A stretch of DNA of 64,000 bases from Actinomycetospora sp. NBRC 106378 (lineage in GTDB: Bacteria; Actinomycetota; Actinomycetes; Mycobacteriales; Pseudonocardiaceae). Made by a program: the position numbers and the translations under genes. The notes below the pieces were generated by a model, which saw only the letters and a program-made list of their open reading frames with translations, searched no databases and had not been told where the DNA came from. The stretch spans positions 434,001-498,000 of the forward strand of contig NZ_BSTT01000003.1 of the NCBI RefSeq assembly GCF_030269685.1, in the 5' to 3' direction. Within the stretch, counting starts at the first letter, position 1; the number at the start of each line of letters is the position of its first letter. Positions 15,249-23,407 of this stretch are shown one piece after another.

Positions 15249-15665
15249 TCACACGAGTCGGACCACCCCCGCCGAGGTCGCCGTGAACACGCCGCGCTGG
15301 ACGACGCCACGCGCGGCGCACATCGCGACGAGTGCCTCGGCCCAGTCGCGGTCGGCGGGGTGCACGGTCGCCGGACCGAATCGTTCGAGCACGAAGACGA
15401 GCGATCCCGGTCCGGCGTCGGTGGACAGGGCGGGGAGGAAGCCGCCGATCACGGTCCCGAGCGACGCCACGAGGTCACCCGGCAGGTAGGGCACGTCGCG
15501 GATCGGGATGAGCATCGGCGGCTGTCGGCGGTCGCCGTCGATCGGGACGAGCCAGAGGGTGCGGTCGGCCCGGGCCGCCCCGACGAGGGACTCCACCCGG
15601 TCGCGGACGTCGTCATCGGTGAGCAGCGGCGGCAGGTCCGGCGCCGGGGGCATCAGATCGGTCAT
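15249..15665 (-). CDS. Conserved-looking hypothetical protein
   Basis: 138 residues from the ATG at 15665. I do not recognise the family. The N-terminal third is acidic and helical. The middle has strands WLVPIDGDRR and MLIPIRDVP. The end, SLVFVLERFGPATVHPADRDW followed by ALVAMCAARGVV, looks like the strand-helix part of a small alpha/beta enzyme or a degenerate JAB/RadC-like domain. Third-position GC is high across the frame, which supports coding. It stands alone, with palindromic repeat A (copy 3) upstream of its start. Confidence 0.6.
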   Translation of the reverse strand: MTDLMPPAPDLPPLLTDDDVRDRVESLVGAARADRTLWLVPIDGDRRQPPMLIPIRDVPYLPGDLVASLGTVIGGFLPALSTDAGPGSLVFVLERFGPATVHPADRDWAEALVAMCAARGVVQRGVFTATSAGVVRLV

Positions 15666-15733
15666 GACGACGAGCGTGACCGGGCGTCGTCCCCCGTGGG
15701 GGCGGTTCCGGCGAACCGGCCGACGCGCGTTCC

Positions 15734-15791
15734 GCGAGGCGTACGTCAGACAGGTTCCGGGCGCCCGGACCCTGTCTCACGTGACCCTCGC
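15734..15791. repeat. 58-bp palindromic repeat A, copy 3
   Basis: The most symmetric copy: 24 of 29 positions pair across the centre, from GCGAGG through CGGGC/GCCCG to CCTCGC. It lies between the 3' end of feoC and the 5' end of the hypothetical gene at 15249-15665. Confidence 0.75.
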
Positions 15792-15900
15792 GAGCGAGCC
15801 GGTGCCGGCCCGACCCGCCCGACCGGACCCGCCGTCGAGGATGCGGCGATCCTGGCGTCCGATGACAGCAACGACGCTTTCCTGCCACGGAGAGGTGGGG

Positions 15901-16167
15901 TCAGGGCTGCCGCACGCTGATGGCCAGCAGCACCGGGCCCGTCGTGCCGCAGCCGGGGCTGCCGTGGTCGCCGGAGGGGCAGGACCCGCAGCCGCCCGAG
16001 GAGCAGGCCGCGCTCAGGTCGGTGACGTCGAGACGGCCCTTGCGGACCCAGTGGTCGACCATCGCCGACGCCTCGTCGCGGGAGACGCCGACCCGGCGGG
16101 CCAGGTCGTCGAGACCCCGCGCCCGCCCCGAGCGGACCTCGTCGAGCACCTGACGCAGCGCGCTCAC
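15901..16167 (-). CDS. feoC: FeoC-like winged-helix protein
   Basis: 88 residues from the GTG at 16167, which overlaps the feoB stop (GTGA). The N-terminal winged helix includes ARRVGVSRDEASAMVDHWVR. The C-terminal half has clustered Cys residues (CSSGGCGSCPSGD, then SPGC), as in FeoC proteins that bind a [4Fe-4S] cluster. It is the third gene of a feoABC operon and probably tunes FeoB activity or stability according to iron or oxygen. The Cys cluster and position make the call; the sequence is otherwise short and variable. Confidence 0.75.
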   Translation of the reverse strand: MSALRQVLDEVRSGRARGLDDLARRVGVSRDEASAMVDHWVRKGRLDVTDLSAACSSGGCGSCPSGDHGSPGCGTTGPVLLAISVRQP

Positions 16168-18284
16168 GAGAGCAGCACCCCGACCTGGAAGACGGCCACG
16201 GCGAGCACCCAGGCGACGCCGAGCTGCATGACGATCCCGGCGAGCGTCCAGCGGGTGCCGATCTCCTGGCGCTGGGCGGCCACCGTCGTCATGCACGGGG
16301 TGTACGCGAGCAGGAACACCATGAACGCCAGCACCGCCGCCACCACGTGGCCGCCCGAGGTGGCGGTGAACGTGTCGCGCAGGGCCGGCCCGAGCGCGCC
16401 GGCCTGGTGCACGTCGGCGGGTTCCTCGGCGGAGTAGGTCTGGGCGGTCGTCGCGACCACGGCCTCCTTCGCCACGAACCCGGTGATGAGTGCGGCGGAG
16501 GCGTGCCAGTCGTCGAACCCGGCCGGGGCGAACACCGGCGCCACGGCCCGCGAGACCGACCCGAACAGGCTCTCCTCCGGCGCGACGTGCCCGAAGGAAC
16601 TCCCGGCCGCCGCTCCCGGGGCGGCGAGCGAGGAGAGCAGCCAGACCACCGTCACCGTCGCGACGATGATGCCGCTGGCCGTCCGCAGGAAGGCCCGGAG
16701 CTTCTGCCAGGTCTGCATCGCCGTGACCCGGAGCGCGGGCCGGCGGTAGGGCGGCAGCTCGAGCAGCAGCGGCTCGTGGGCGAGGTCGCGGAACAGGACG
16801 CGGCGCAGCACCCAGCCCATGCCCACGACCAGCGCGATCGAGAGCACGTACATCCCGAACACCATCGTGCCGGCCTGGTTGCCGAAGAAGATCCCCGCGA
16901 GCAGCACGTACACCGTGAGCCGGGCGCTGCAGGAGACGAACGGGATGATCAGGTTCATCAGCAGGCGCTGCCGCGGGTTGCGCAGGATGCGGGTGCCCGC
17001 GAGGGCGGGGACGTTGCACCCGAAGCCGACGATGATCGGCAGGAACGCCTTGCCCGGCAGGCCCACCACGCGCATGAGCCGGTCGACGACGAAGGCCGCC
17101 CGGGCCATGTAGCCGGAGTCCTCCAGCACGGCGAGCAGCACGAACATGATCGCCATCAGCGGCGCGAAGCTCAGCAGCTGCCCGACCCCGGAGACCAGCC
17201 CGTCCTGCACCAGCCCGTCCAGCCACTCCGGCGCCGACACCGCGCCGAGCACCCACCCGAGCCCGTCGGAGACCGGGCCGTCGAAGAGGTTCTGCACGGC
17301 GTCCTGCAGCGGCGCCGCGATCGACGTCGTCGCCTCGAACACCCCCCACATGACGGCGAGGAAGATCGGCAGGCCGAACCAGCGGGAGGTCAGGACGCGG
17401 TCGGCCCGGTCGGACCAGGTGACGCGGTCGCCCCGGCGCCGGACGGCGGTCTCCAGCACCCGGTGCGCCCAGGCGTAGCGGGCCTCGGCGACGAGCAGCT
17501 CGACCTCCTCGGCGACCTCGTCGTCCGGCGTGCCGGGCTCCACCAGCCCGACGGCGACCTCCCGCGCCGGACCGTCGGCGGACTCGAGGGCCGCGAGCGC
17601 CCGCCACCGCGAGGCGGGGCCACCCGGCTCGACGGAGGCCACCGCGCCGTCGAGCGCGGCGCCCAGCGAGGGCGCGGCGAACGGGGCGGGTGCGGTCAGC
17701 GCGGACGCCACGACACCCGCGAGCACGTCGACGCCCTGACCGCTGCGCGGCACCACGGGGACCACGGGCACGCCGAGGGCGCCCGCCAGTGCGTCCGGGT
17801 CGACGTCGAGACCGCGCGACCGGGCGACGTCGACCATGGTCAGCGCGACGACCACGGGCACGCCGGTGTCGGCGATCTGCGCGGCGAGGTACAGGTTGCG
17901 CGTGAGGTTGGAGGCGTCGAGGACCGCGACGACGAGTTCCGGACGGCGGTCCGCGTCGACGAGGAGCTCCCGCGTCAGCTCCTCGTCGGGCGAGTCCGGC
18001 ACGAGGCTGTAGGTCCCGGGGAGGTCGACGAGCCCGACGGCGGGACCGGCGCCCGGCCGCCACTCCCCCGACGCGACCGCGACCGTCTTGCCCGGCCAGT
18101 TCCCGACGTGCTGGCGGGCCCCGGTCAGCGCGTTGAACAGGGTCGACTTCCCGACGTTGGGGTTGCCGACGAGCACCACCCGCGGTGCGCCGACCGGGGC
18201 GGCGTCCTCGCCGTCGACGCAGCACGGCTTCTCCAGCAGCACCGCCGCCGCTCCCCGCGGTCGGCGTGCGGACACCTCAGTCAT
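16164..18284 (-). CDS. feoB: Ferrous iron transporter FeoB
   Basis: 706 residues from the ATG at 18284, which overlaps feoA by eight bases. The N-terminal G domain has GNPNVGKST (G1, about 39-47) and DLPGTYSL (G3). G4 reads LTMVD, with Thr where most FeoB proteins have Asn. A GDI-like helical domain follows. About eight membrane helices hold the two Gate motifs, with PCMTTVAA near the C-terminus and a conserved Cys in the core (FGCNVPALAGTRILRNPRQR). It imports Fe2+ across the cytoplasmic membrane, driven or gated by GTP. An IdeR-like box lies in the promoter of the operon. Confidence 0.93.
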   Translation of the reverse strand: MTEVSARRPRGAAAVLLEKPCCVDGEDAAPVGAPRVVLVGNPNVGKSTLFNALTGARQHVGNWPGKTVAVASGEWRPGAGPAVGLVDLPGTYSLVPDSPDEELTRELLVDADRRPELVVAVLDASNLTRNLYLAAQIADTGVPVVVALTMVDVARSRGLDVDPDALAGALGVPVVPVVPRSGQGVDVLAGVVASALTAPAPFAAPSLGAALDGAVASVEPGGPASRWRALAALESADGPAREVAVGLVEPGTPDDEVAEEVELLVAEARYAWAHRVLETAVRRRGDRVTWSDRADRVLTSRWFGLPIFLAVMWGVFEATTSIAAPLQDAVQNLFDGPVSDGLGWVLGAVSAPEWLDGLVQDGLVSGVGQLLSFAPLMAIMFVLLAVLEDSGYMARAAFVVDRLMRVVGLPGKAFLPIIVGFGCNVPALAGTRILRNPRQRLLMNLIIPFVSCSARLTVYVLLAGIFFGNQAGTMVFGMYVLSIALVVGMGWVLRRVLFRDLAHEPLLLELPPYRRPALRVTAMQTWQKLRAFLRTASGIIVATVTVVWLLSSLAAPGAAAGSSFGHVAPEESLFGSVSRAVAPVFAPAGFDDWHASAALITGFVAKEAVVATTAQTYSAEEPADVHQAGALGPALRDTFTATSGGHVVAAVLAFMVFLLAYTPCMTTVAAQRQEIGTRWTLAGIVMQLGVAWVLAVAVFQVGVLLS

Positions 18285-18534
18285 GGACGGCCACCCACAG
18301 CTCCTCCGCACCGGCCCGGTCGATCGCGACCCGGGCGTCGGCGTTCACCCCGACGACCAGACCCCCGGCACCCCGCCCGACCACCTCGATCGACGCCCCC
18401 GGCACGAAGCCCAGTTCGGCGAGCCGACGACGGCGGGCGCCGCCCGCGCGGACCGCGCGCAGGACCCCCCTCGTGCCGACGGGCCACTCGGGCAGCGGAC
18501 GGACCGTCGGGTCGGTGATCTCGGGAATGCTCAT
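18277..18534 (-). CDS. feoA: Ferrous iron transport protein FeoA
   Basis: 85 residues, an SH3-like fold of normal FeoA length. RRRRLAELGFVPGASIEVVG is the conserved core, followed by GGLVVGVNADARVAIDRAGA. It is a small cytosolic partner that regulates FeoB. First gene of feoABC. Its ATG is 16 bp downstream of a predicted -10 element that overlaps an IdeR/DtxR-like box, so repression by iron-loaded IdeR is expected. Confidence 0.9.
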   Translation of the reverse strand: MSIPEITDPTVRPLPEWPVGTRGVLRAVRAGGARRRRLAELGFVPGASIEVVGRGAGGLVVGVNADARVAIDRAGAEELWVAVHD

Positions 18535-18541
18535 CGCCGCC

Positions 18542-18573
18542 GGAGGTTAGCCTCGCCTTTCCGGCACGCTCAA
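18542..18573 (-). promoter_or_regulatory. feoABC promoter overlapped by an IdeR/DtxR-like box
   Basis: On the minus strand TTGAGC (18568-18573) and TAACCT (18544-18549) are 18 bp apart and fit a -35/-10 pair. The 19-bp site at 18542-18560 (plus strand GGAGGTTAGCCTCGCCTTT) matches the DtxR/IdeR consensus at 12 of 19 positions and covers the -10 element, the classic layout for iron repression. Confidence 0.6.
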
Positions 18574-18660
18574 GAACGCGTTCCGATTGCCCCGGAAACT
18601 GCGGTCCGCATTCGACGCGAACCGGACGAACATCGCCACCAGGGCGAGTCGGAGATCCGG

Positions 18661-18711
18661 TGAGGTGAGCCTGCACTGCCGAATCGGCGGAATCAGGCAA
18701 GCCTCGCTTTC
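18661..18711 (+). promoter_or_regulatory. Two further IdeR/DtxR-like sites upstream of the VIT-type transporter
   Basis: TGAGGTGAGCCTGCACTGC (18661-18679) matches the consensus at 11 of 19 positions and TCAGGCAAGCCTCGCTTTC (18693-18711) at 10. Both keep the core AGG(T/C)NAGCCT seen in the feoA site. They lie 38-88 bp before the GTG of the transporter, a position from which IdeR can activate storage or export genes in mycobacteria. Confidence 0.45.
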
Positions 18712-18748
18712 CTGGCACGGTCCGTCCATCGTTGCTTGACTCGTCGCC

Positions 18749-19480
18749 GTGAGCGAGGAGAGCGCGGAGGTCCTGCCGACCCACGACGACGAGCCGCACG
18801 TCGAGCAGAACGAGAACCGGCTCAACCGGCTGCGGGCCGGGGTGCTCGGCGCGAACGACGGGATCGTGTCGGTCGCCGGCATCGTCGTCGGCGTCGCCGG
18901 AGCGACCATCGAGAGCGGTCCGATCCTGACGGCGGGGGTGGCCGGTCTGGTGGCGGGCGCGGTGTCGATGGCGCTGGGCGAGTACGTGTCGGTGTCGAGC
19001 CAGCGCGACGCCGAGCGCTCGATGCTGGCCAAGGAGGAGCGCGAGCTCCGGGAGGACCCCGAGGACGAGCTCGAGGAGCTCGCCGCGATCTACGAGGCGA
19101 AGGGGCTGCGCCCGGCGACGGCGATGCAGGTCGCCCGCGAGCTCACCGAGCACGACGCGTTCGCCGCGCATGTGGAGGCCGAACTCAAGATCGACCCGGA
19201 CGATCTCACCAGCCCGACGCAGGCGGCGGTCACCTCGGCGATCGCGTTCACGCTCGGCGGCCTGCTCCCCCTGGTGGCGATCCTGCTGCCGCCCGCCACC
19301 TGGCGGGTGCCGGTCTGCGTGGTCGCCGTCCTGATCGCGCTCGGGGTCGCGGGCTGGGTCGGCGCGCGACTGGGCGGCGCCGCCCCGCTCAAGGCGATGC
19401 TCCGCGTGGTGATCGGCGGGGGGATCGGGCTCGCGGTGACCTACGGGATCGGTATCGCCCTGGGCACCGCGGTGGGCTGA
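18749..19480 (+). CDS. VIT1/CCC1-type iron/manganese transporter
   Basis: 243 residues from the GTG at 18749. LRAGVLGANDGIVSVAGIVV is the family signature at the first membrane helix. VSMALGEYVSVSSQRDAERS ends helix 2. The cytosolic metal-binding segment is rich in Glu (EERELREDPEDELEEL). Three more helices close the protein, giving five. Relatives move Fe2+ or Mn2+ out of the cytosol, to vacuoles in eukaryotes and probably out of the cell in bacteria. It diverges from feoABC with IdeR-like sites between, so uptake and removal of iron are probably set by one regulator. Confidence 0.88.
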   Translation: MSEESAEVLPTHDDEPHVEQNENRLNRLRAGVLGANDGIVSVAGIVVGVAGATIESGPILTAGVAGLVAGAVSMALGEYVSVSSQRDAERSMLAKEERELREDPEDELEELAAIYEAKGLRPATAMQVARELTEHDAFAAHVEAELKIDPDDLTSPTQAAVTSAIAFTLGGLLPLVAILLPPATWRVPVCVVAVLIALGVAGWVGARLGGAAPLKAMLRVVIGGGIGLAVTYGIGIALGTAVG

Positions 19481-19484
19481 GCGG

Positions 19485-19509
19485 TTGCGGGGGTGTAGCG
19501 CCCCCGCAA
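19485..19509 (+). terminator. Strong hairpin after the VIT-type gene
   Basis: TTGCGGGGG and CCCCCGCAA form a perfect 9-bp stem with a 7-base loop, five bases after the stop. There is no U-tract, as is common for actinobacterial terminators. It also lies 25 bp before the next start, so it may separate two same-strand units. Confidence 0.65.
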
Positions 19510-19533
19510 CATCGCCGCGATGGGATCGACCCC

Positions 19534-20919
19534 GTGACCGCACCCCGCCCCGACCAGCTCGCCGACCTCGTGGTCGCCGGCGCCGACCTCGTCGTCCTGT
19601 GCGACGACGACGGGACCGAGCTCCCGGGCGGCTGGGTCGCCGTGACGGGCGGGTTCGTCTCCGGGGTCGGCACCGGCCCGCCGCCACCCGCCGTCGAGAC
19701 CCTCGACGCGACGGGCTGCCTGGTGACGCCGGGCCTGGTCAACACCCATCACCACCTCTACCAGAACCTCACCCGCAGCCACGGCCCGGCGATCCGGGGC
19801 GGGCTGTTCGCCTGGCTCACCACGCTCTACCCGCTGTGGGCCGGTCTCGACGAGGAGGCGTCCTACCTCGCCGCCCGCGTCGGGCTGGCCGAGCTGGCCC
19901 TCGGCGGGTGCACGACCACGACCGACCACCTCTACGTCGCCCCGGCGGGCGGCGGGGACCTCTGGACCGCCGAGATCGTCGCCGCGCGCGAGGCCGGGAT
20001 GCGCTTCCACCCGACCCGCGGATCGATGACCCGCTCGGTCGACGACGGCGGGTTGCCACCACGCTCGGTGGTGCAGGACGACGACGCCGTGCTGGCCGAC
20101 TCCGAGCGCCTCGTCGCGGCCCACCACGACCCCTCCCCCGGGTCGATGTGCCGGGTCGCGCTCGCGCCGTGCTCGCCGTTCAGCGTCTCCCCCGAGCTGA
20201 TGAAGCGGACCGCGGAGCTCGCGGAGCGCCTCGACGTCCGCCTCCACACCCACCTCGCGGAGGACGCCGACGAGGACGCGTACTGCCTCGAGACGTTCGG
20301 CCGCCGTCCGGTGGAGCACTTCGAGGAGGTCGGCTGGCTGGGCGACCGCAGCTGGGTCGCCCACTGCCTGTTCCCCTCCGCCGACGAGATCGCCCGGCTC
20401 GGCGCGGCCGGCACCGGGGTCGCGCACTGCCCGTCGTCGAACGCGATCCTCGGCAACGCCCGCATCTGCCCGGTCCCCGAGCTGCGCGCGGCCGGCGCCC
20501 CGGTGGGGCTCGGGTGCGACGGCTCGGCGTCCAACGACGCGGCGTCGCTGTGGCTGGAGGCCCGGCAGGCGCTGCTCGTCGGCCGGCTCCGGGCCGGGCC
20601 CGCGGCGATGAGCGCCCGGGACGTCCTGATCCTGGCGACGCGCGACGGCGCCCGCTGCCTGGGCCGCGAGGGCGAGATCGGGCAGCTCACCGTCGGGGCC
20701 GCGGCCGACCTGGTGGTGTGGCCCCGGGTCGGCCTCGCGCACGCCGGCGCGTTGACCGACCCGGTCGAGGCCTGGTTGCGCTGCGGCCCGAACGCGGCCC
20801 GCGACACGGTCGTCGCGGGCCGGTTCGTCGTGCGGGACTCCCGACCCGTGGCCGTCGACCTCGACGACGTCCTGGTGCGCCACCGCCGGGCGGCGGAGCG
20901 CATCCAGGGCGTCGGCTGA
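19534..20919 (+). CDS. Amidohydrolase, 8-oxoguanine deaminase-like
   Basis: 461 residues from the GTG at 19534. GLVNTHHHLYQNLTR carries the metal-binding HxH at 72-74. HTHLAEDADED supplies the next His, WVAHCLFPS another, and GLGCDGSASNDAA the metal-bound Asp. LFAWLTTLYPLWAGL follows the first metal site as in bacterial 8-oxoguanine deaminases of the subtype III amidohydrolases. The enzyme should convert 8-oxoguanine (or a related guanine or triazine) to the deaminated product with water and Zn2+. The neighbouring NCS2 purine permease fits a purine-scavenging role. Hydroxyatrazine-type substrates cannot be excluded. Confidence 0.8.
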   Translation: MTAPRPDQLADLVVAGADLVVLCDDDGTELPGGWVAVTGGFVSGVGTGPPPPAVETLDATGCLVTPGLVNTHHHLYQNLTRSHGPAIRGGLFAWLTTLYPLWAGLDEEASYLAARVGLAELALGGCTTTTDHLYVAPAGGGDLWTAEIVAAREAGMRFHPTRGSMTRSVDDGGLPPRSVVQDDDAVLADSERLVAAHHDPSPGSMCRVALAPCSPFSVSPELMKRTAELAERLDVRLHTHLAEDADEDAYCLETFGRRPVEHFEEVGWLGDRSWVAHCLFPSADEIARLGAAGTGVAHCPSSNAILGNARICPVPELRAAGAPVGLGCDGSASNDAASLWLEARQALLVGRLRAGPAAMSARDVLILATRDGARCLGREGEIGQLTVGAAADLVVWPRVGLAHAGALTDPVEAWLRCGPNAARDTVVAGRFVVRDSRPVAVDLDDVLVRHRRAAERIQGVG

Positions 20920-20931
20920 GCGGCGCCGGTC

Positions 20932-22488
20932 TCAGGCCCGGTGACGGGCCACGCCGTCCTCGGACTCCCGCGCAGCGGGGGCCGTCGCCCCCTCGTCCGG
21001 CGGCGCGCCCCCCGTCACCGCGCCCGCCTGCACCGCCTCCTCGACGGCCCCCGTGCGGCGCGGGAAGTTCGGCAGCCAGTGGTTGAACACGAGGTTCAGC
21101 ACGAACACCACGATGACCGTCGAGGTGATCGAGGACCCGAAGATCACCTGGAAGTCCGACGAGAAGTGCTGGTAGAACTTCGGCTGGATCGTCGGGATCA
21201 GGCCGATCGAGAACGACACCGCGATGATCAGCAGGTTGTGGTTGTTCGGCCCGCCGAAGGTCACCTTGTGCAGGGTCTGGATGCCGACCGCGGTCACCAT
21301 CGCGAACATGACGGTCGCGGCGCCGCCGACCACCGGTCCGGGCAGGGCGGCGACGATCGCACCCACCTTGGGCACCAGCCCGAGGATCACCAGACCGACG
21401 CCGCAGACCGTGACCACCCACCGGCTGCGGACGTTCGTCATGCTCACCAGGCCGACGTTCTCGGCGTAGGCGGTGTCGGGGAACGAGTTCATGAAGCCGG
21501 CGAGGAACGCCGAGAGCCCGTCGACGGCGAGCCCGCGGGCCAGGTCGTTCGGCCGCAGGTCGCGTCCGGTCAGCTCACCGACCGCGAGCATGTCGGCGGT
21601 CGACTCGACGTAGGTCACCAGCATGACGATGCACATCGAGATGATCGCCGCGGCCGCGAACTTCGGCGGGCCGAAGTGGAACGGCGGGGCGATGCCGAAC
21701 CAGCCGCTGGAGCCGACCGAGGAGAAGTCGACCAGTCCCATCGGGATCGCGATGATCGTGCCGAGGACGATCGCGATGAGCACGGAGGTCTGCCCGAGGA
21801 AGCCGCGCAGGAAGCGCGCGAACACGACGATCATGAGCACGACGACGGCCGCGAGGACGATGTGCGAGACCTGTCCCGCGTCGGGGTTGGTGGTCATCGC
21901 GACCGCGCCGTCGGCGTCGAGGAACGGCTGCCCGGCGGCGTTGAGCTCCGGGATCTCCGGGGTGAAGGTGGAGGTCTTGTCCCCGGCGATCAGGCCGATG
22001 TTCGCGCCGATCAGCGACAGCCCGATCATCGCGATCACGGTGCCGGTGACCAGGGGCGGGAAGTAGCGGATCACCATCGAGAACGGCTTGGCGATGATCA
22101 GGCCGAAGATGCCGGCGATGATCATCGCGCCGTAGACGTAGGGCAGCCCGTCCCGGCCGCCGTACGAGTTCGCGATGATGATCATCGGGTTGAGGACGGT
22201 GAAGGTGGCCCCGGCCACCACGGGCAGGCGCACGCCGAGGATCCGGCCGATGCCGGCCGACTGGATGATCGAGGCGACCCCGCACACCAGCAGGTCCGCG
22301 CTGACGAGGATCGCGATGTCCGACTCGTCGAGGCCGACCGCGGGTCCGACGATCAGGGGCACCGCGATCGCCCCGGCGTACATGATGAACAGGTGCTGCA
22401 GCCCGAGGACGATCAGCCGCGGCAGCGGCAGGAGCTCGTCCACCGGGTGTACCGGTGGCCGCTCGTCGGTCCGGGTCGGTGAGGCCAT
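20932..22488 (-). CDS. NCS2 family purine/uracil permease
   Basis: 518 residues. The N-terminus has LPRLIVLGLQHLFIMYAGAI, the NCS2 start with its conserved QH. About 12-14 membrane helices follow. Helix 8 carries VTYVESTADMLAVGE and helix 10 AFLAGFMNSFPDTAYAENVG, which contain the Glu and Asn/Gln substrate-binding positions of xanthine/uric-acid members (the signature region near PDTAYAENVGL). An inserted extracellular loop of about 45 residues sits between helices 5 and 6. Proton symport of xanthine, uric acid or uracil is expected. It converges on the deaminase with a 12-bp gap. Confidence 0.85.
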   Translation of the reverse strand: MASPTRTDERPPVHPVDELLPLPRLIVLGLQHLFIMYAGAIAVPLIVGPAVGLDESDIAILVSADLLVCGVASIIQSAGIGRILGVRLPVVAGATFTVLNPMIIIANSYGGRDGLPYVYGAMIIAGIFGLIIAKPFSMVIRYFPPLVTGTVIAMIGLSLIGANIGLIAGDKTSTFTPEIPELNAAGQPFLDADGAVAMTTNPDAGQVSHIVLAAVVVLMIVVFARFLRGFLGQTSVLIAIVLGTIIAIPMGLVDFSSVGSSGWFGIAPPFHFGPPKFAAAAIISMCIVMLVTYVESTADMLAVGELTGRDLRPNDLARGLAVDGLSAFLAGFMNSFPDTAYAENVGLVSMTNVRSRWVVTVCGVGLVILGLVPKVGAIVAALPGPVVGGAATVMFAMVTAVGIQTLHKVTFGGPNNHNLLIIAVSFSIGLIPTIQPKFYQHFSSDFQVIFGSSITSTVIVVFVLNLVFNHWLPNFPRRTGAVEEAVQAGAVTGGAPPDEGATAPAARESEDGVARHRA

Positions 22489-22627
22489 GTCGTCTCCCGG
22501 TCTCGCGCCTGGCGCCCCGTCGGATCGGGAGCGCGGACCCCGAAGATGACGAGGCGCTGTGACGGCCGTGAGACCGGGATGTGTCGGGCGGGACAGATGT
22601 TGCGGGCGCGTGGACGATTCGCGGCTT

Positions 22628-23407
22628 TCATCCGATTTCGCGGCCGAGAACGTCGCGGGTGTGCGCGTCGGCCGGGACGAACGACTCGATCGACAATTCG
22701 TCGAGGGTGACGTCGAAAGCCGCGCCGAAATGTGTGATGGTCGAGTAGAGGCGCAGTTCGCCGAACTCCGGGTGGCCGAGGTGCAGCGGCAGCATCAGCT
22801 GTGCCGCGCGGTCGAGCACCCGCACCGACCCGGCGTCGGGAACGTGGGGCCGGACCTCCGCACGTAGCGACACCAGCCGCGGGTCGCCGGTGAGGTCGAC
22901 GAGACGGTCGAGCCGGTGGAGCAGGTGCGCCGACCAGGCCGCCCGGTTGCGGACGTCGAGCACGTCCGGGTGCAGCGCGAGGCGGTAGATGTTCACCGGC
23001 GGGGCGAGCCACCGCTCGTCGACCCCGGCCAGGAGCAGCCCGACGCCGCGGTTGGTCCGCACCACGTCCCCGCGGCGGTCCACGACCAGCGCCGGGTACG
23101 GCTCGTGGCCGGCGAGCAGGTGGTCGAGGGCCTCCCGGACCGGGGCCAGGTCGCCGAGCGTCGACTCCGCGTAGCTGGGCGCGTAGCCCGCGGCGAGCAG
23201 CAGCGCGTTGCGCTCACGCAACGGCACCTCCAGCCGCGTCGCGAGGTCGAGCAGCAGCGCGCGGCTGGCCTGCGCCTTGCCGGTCTCGACGAAGCTCAGG
23301 TGCCGGGTGGAGACGTTCGCCTCCAGCGCGAGGTCCATCTGGCTGCGACGACGGCGGGTGCGCCAGCCCCGCAGCATCGCCCCGGCGGTGGTCCCGGCGG
23401 TCGTCAT
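22628..23407 (-). CDS. XRE regulator with MmyB-like ligand-binding domain
   Basis: 259 residues from the ATG at 23407, overlapping the TetR stop (ATGA). The helix-turn-helix at about residues 20-65 reads SQMDLALEANVSTRHLSFVE. The C-terminal MmyB-like domain (about 95-255) has YPALVVDRRGDVVRTNRG and ends HPEFGELRLYSTITHFG, typical of these PAS-like domains, which may bind fatty acids. It is co-transcribed with a TetR gene that diverges from the CocE hydrolase. The target is unknown; the permease downstream and the hydrolase upstream are both candidates. Confidence 0.82.
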   Translation of the reverse strand: MTTAGTTAGAMLRGWRTRRRRSQMDLALEANVSTRHLSFVETGKAQASRALLLDLATRLEVPLRERNALLLAAGYAPSYAESTLGDLAPVREALDHLLAGHEPYPALVVDRRGDVVRTNRGVGLLLAGVDERWLAPPVNIYRLALHPDVLDVRNRAAWSAHLLHRLDRLVDLTGDPRLVSLRAEVRPHVPDAGSVRVLDRAAQLMLPLHLGHPEFGELRLYSTITHFGAAFDVTLDELSIESFVPADAHTRDVLGREIG

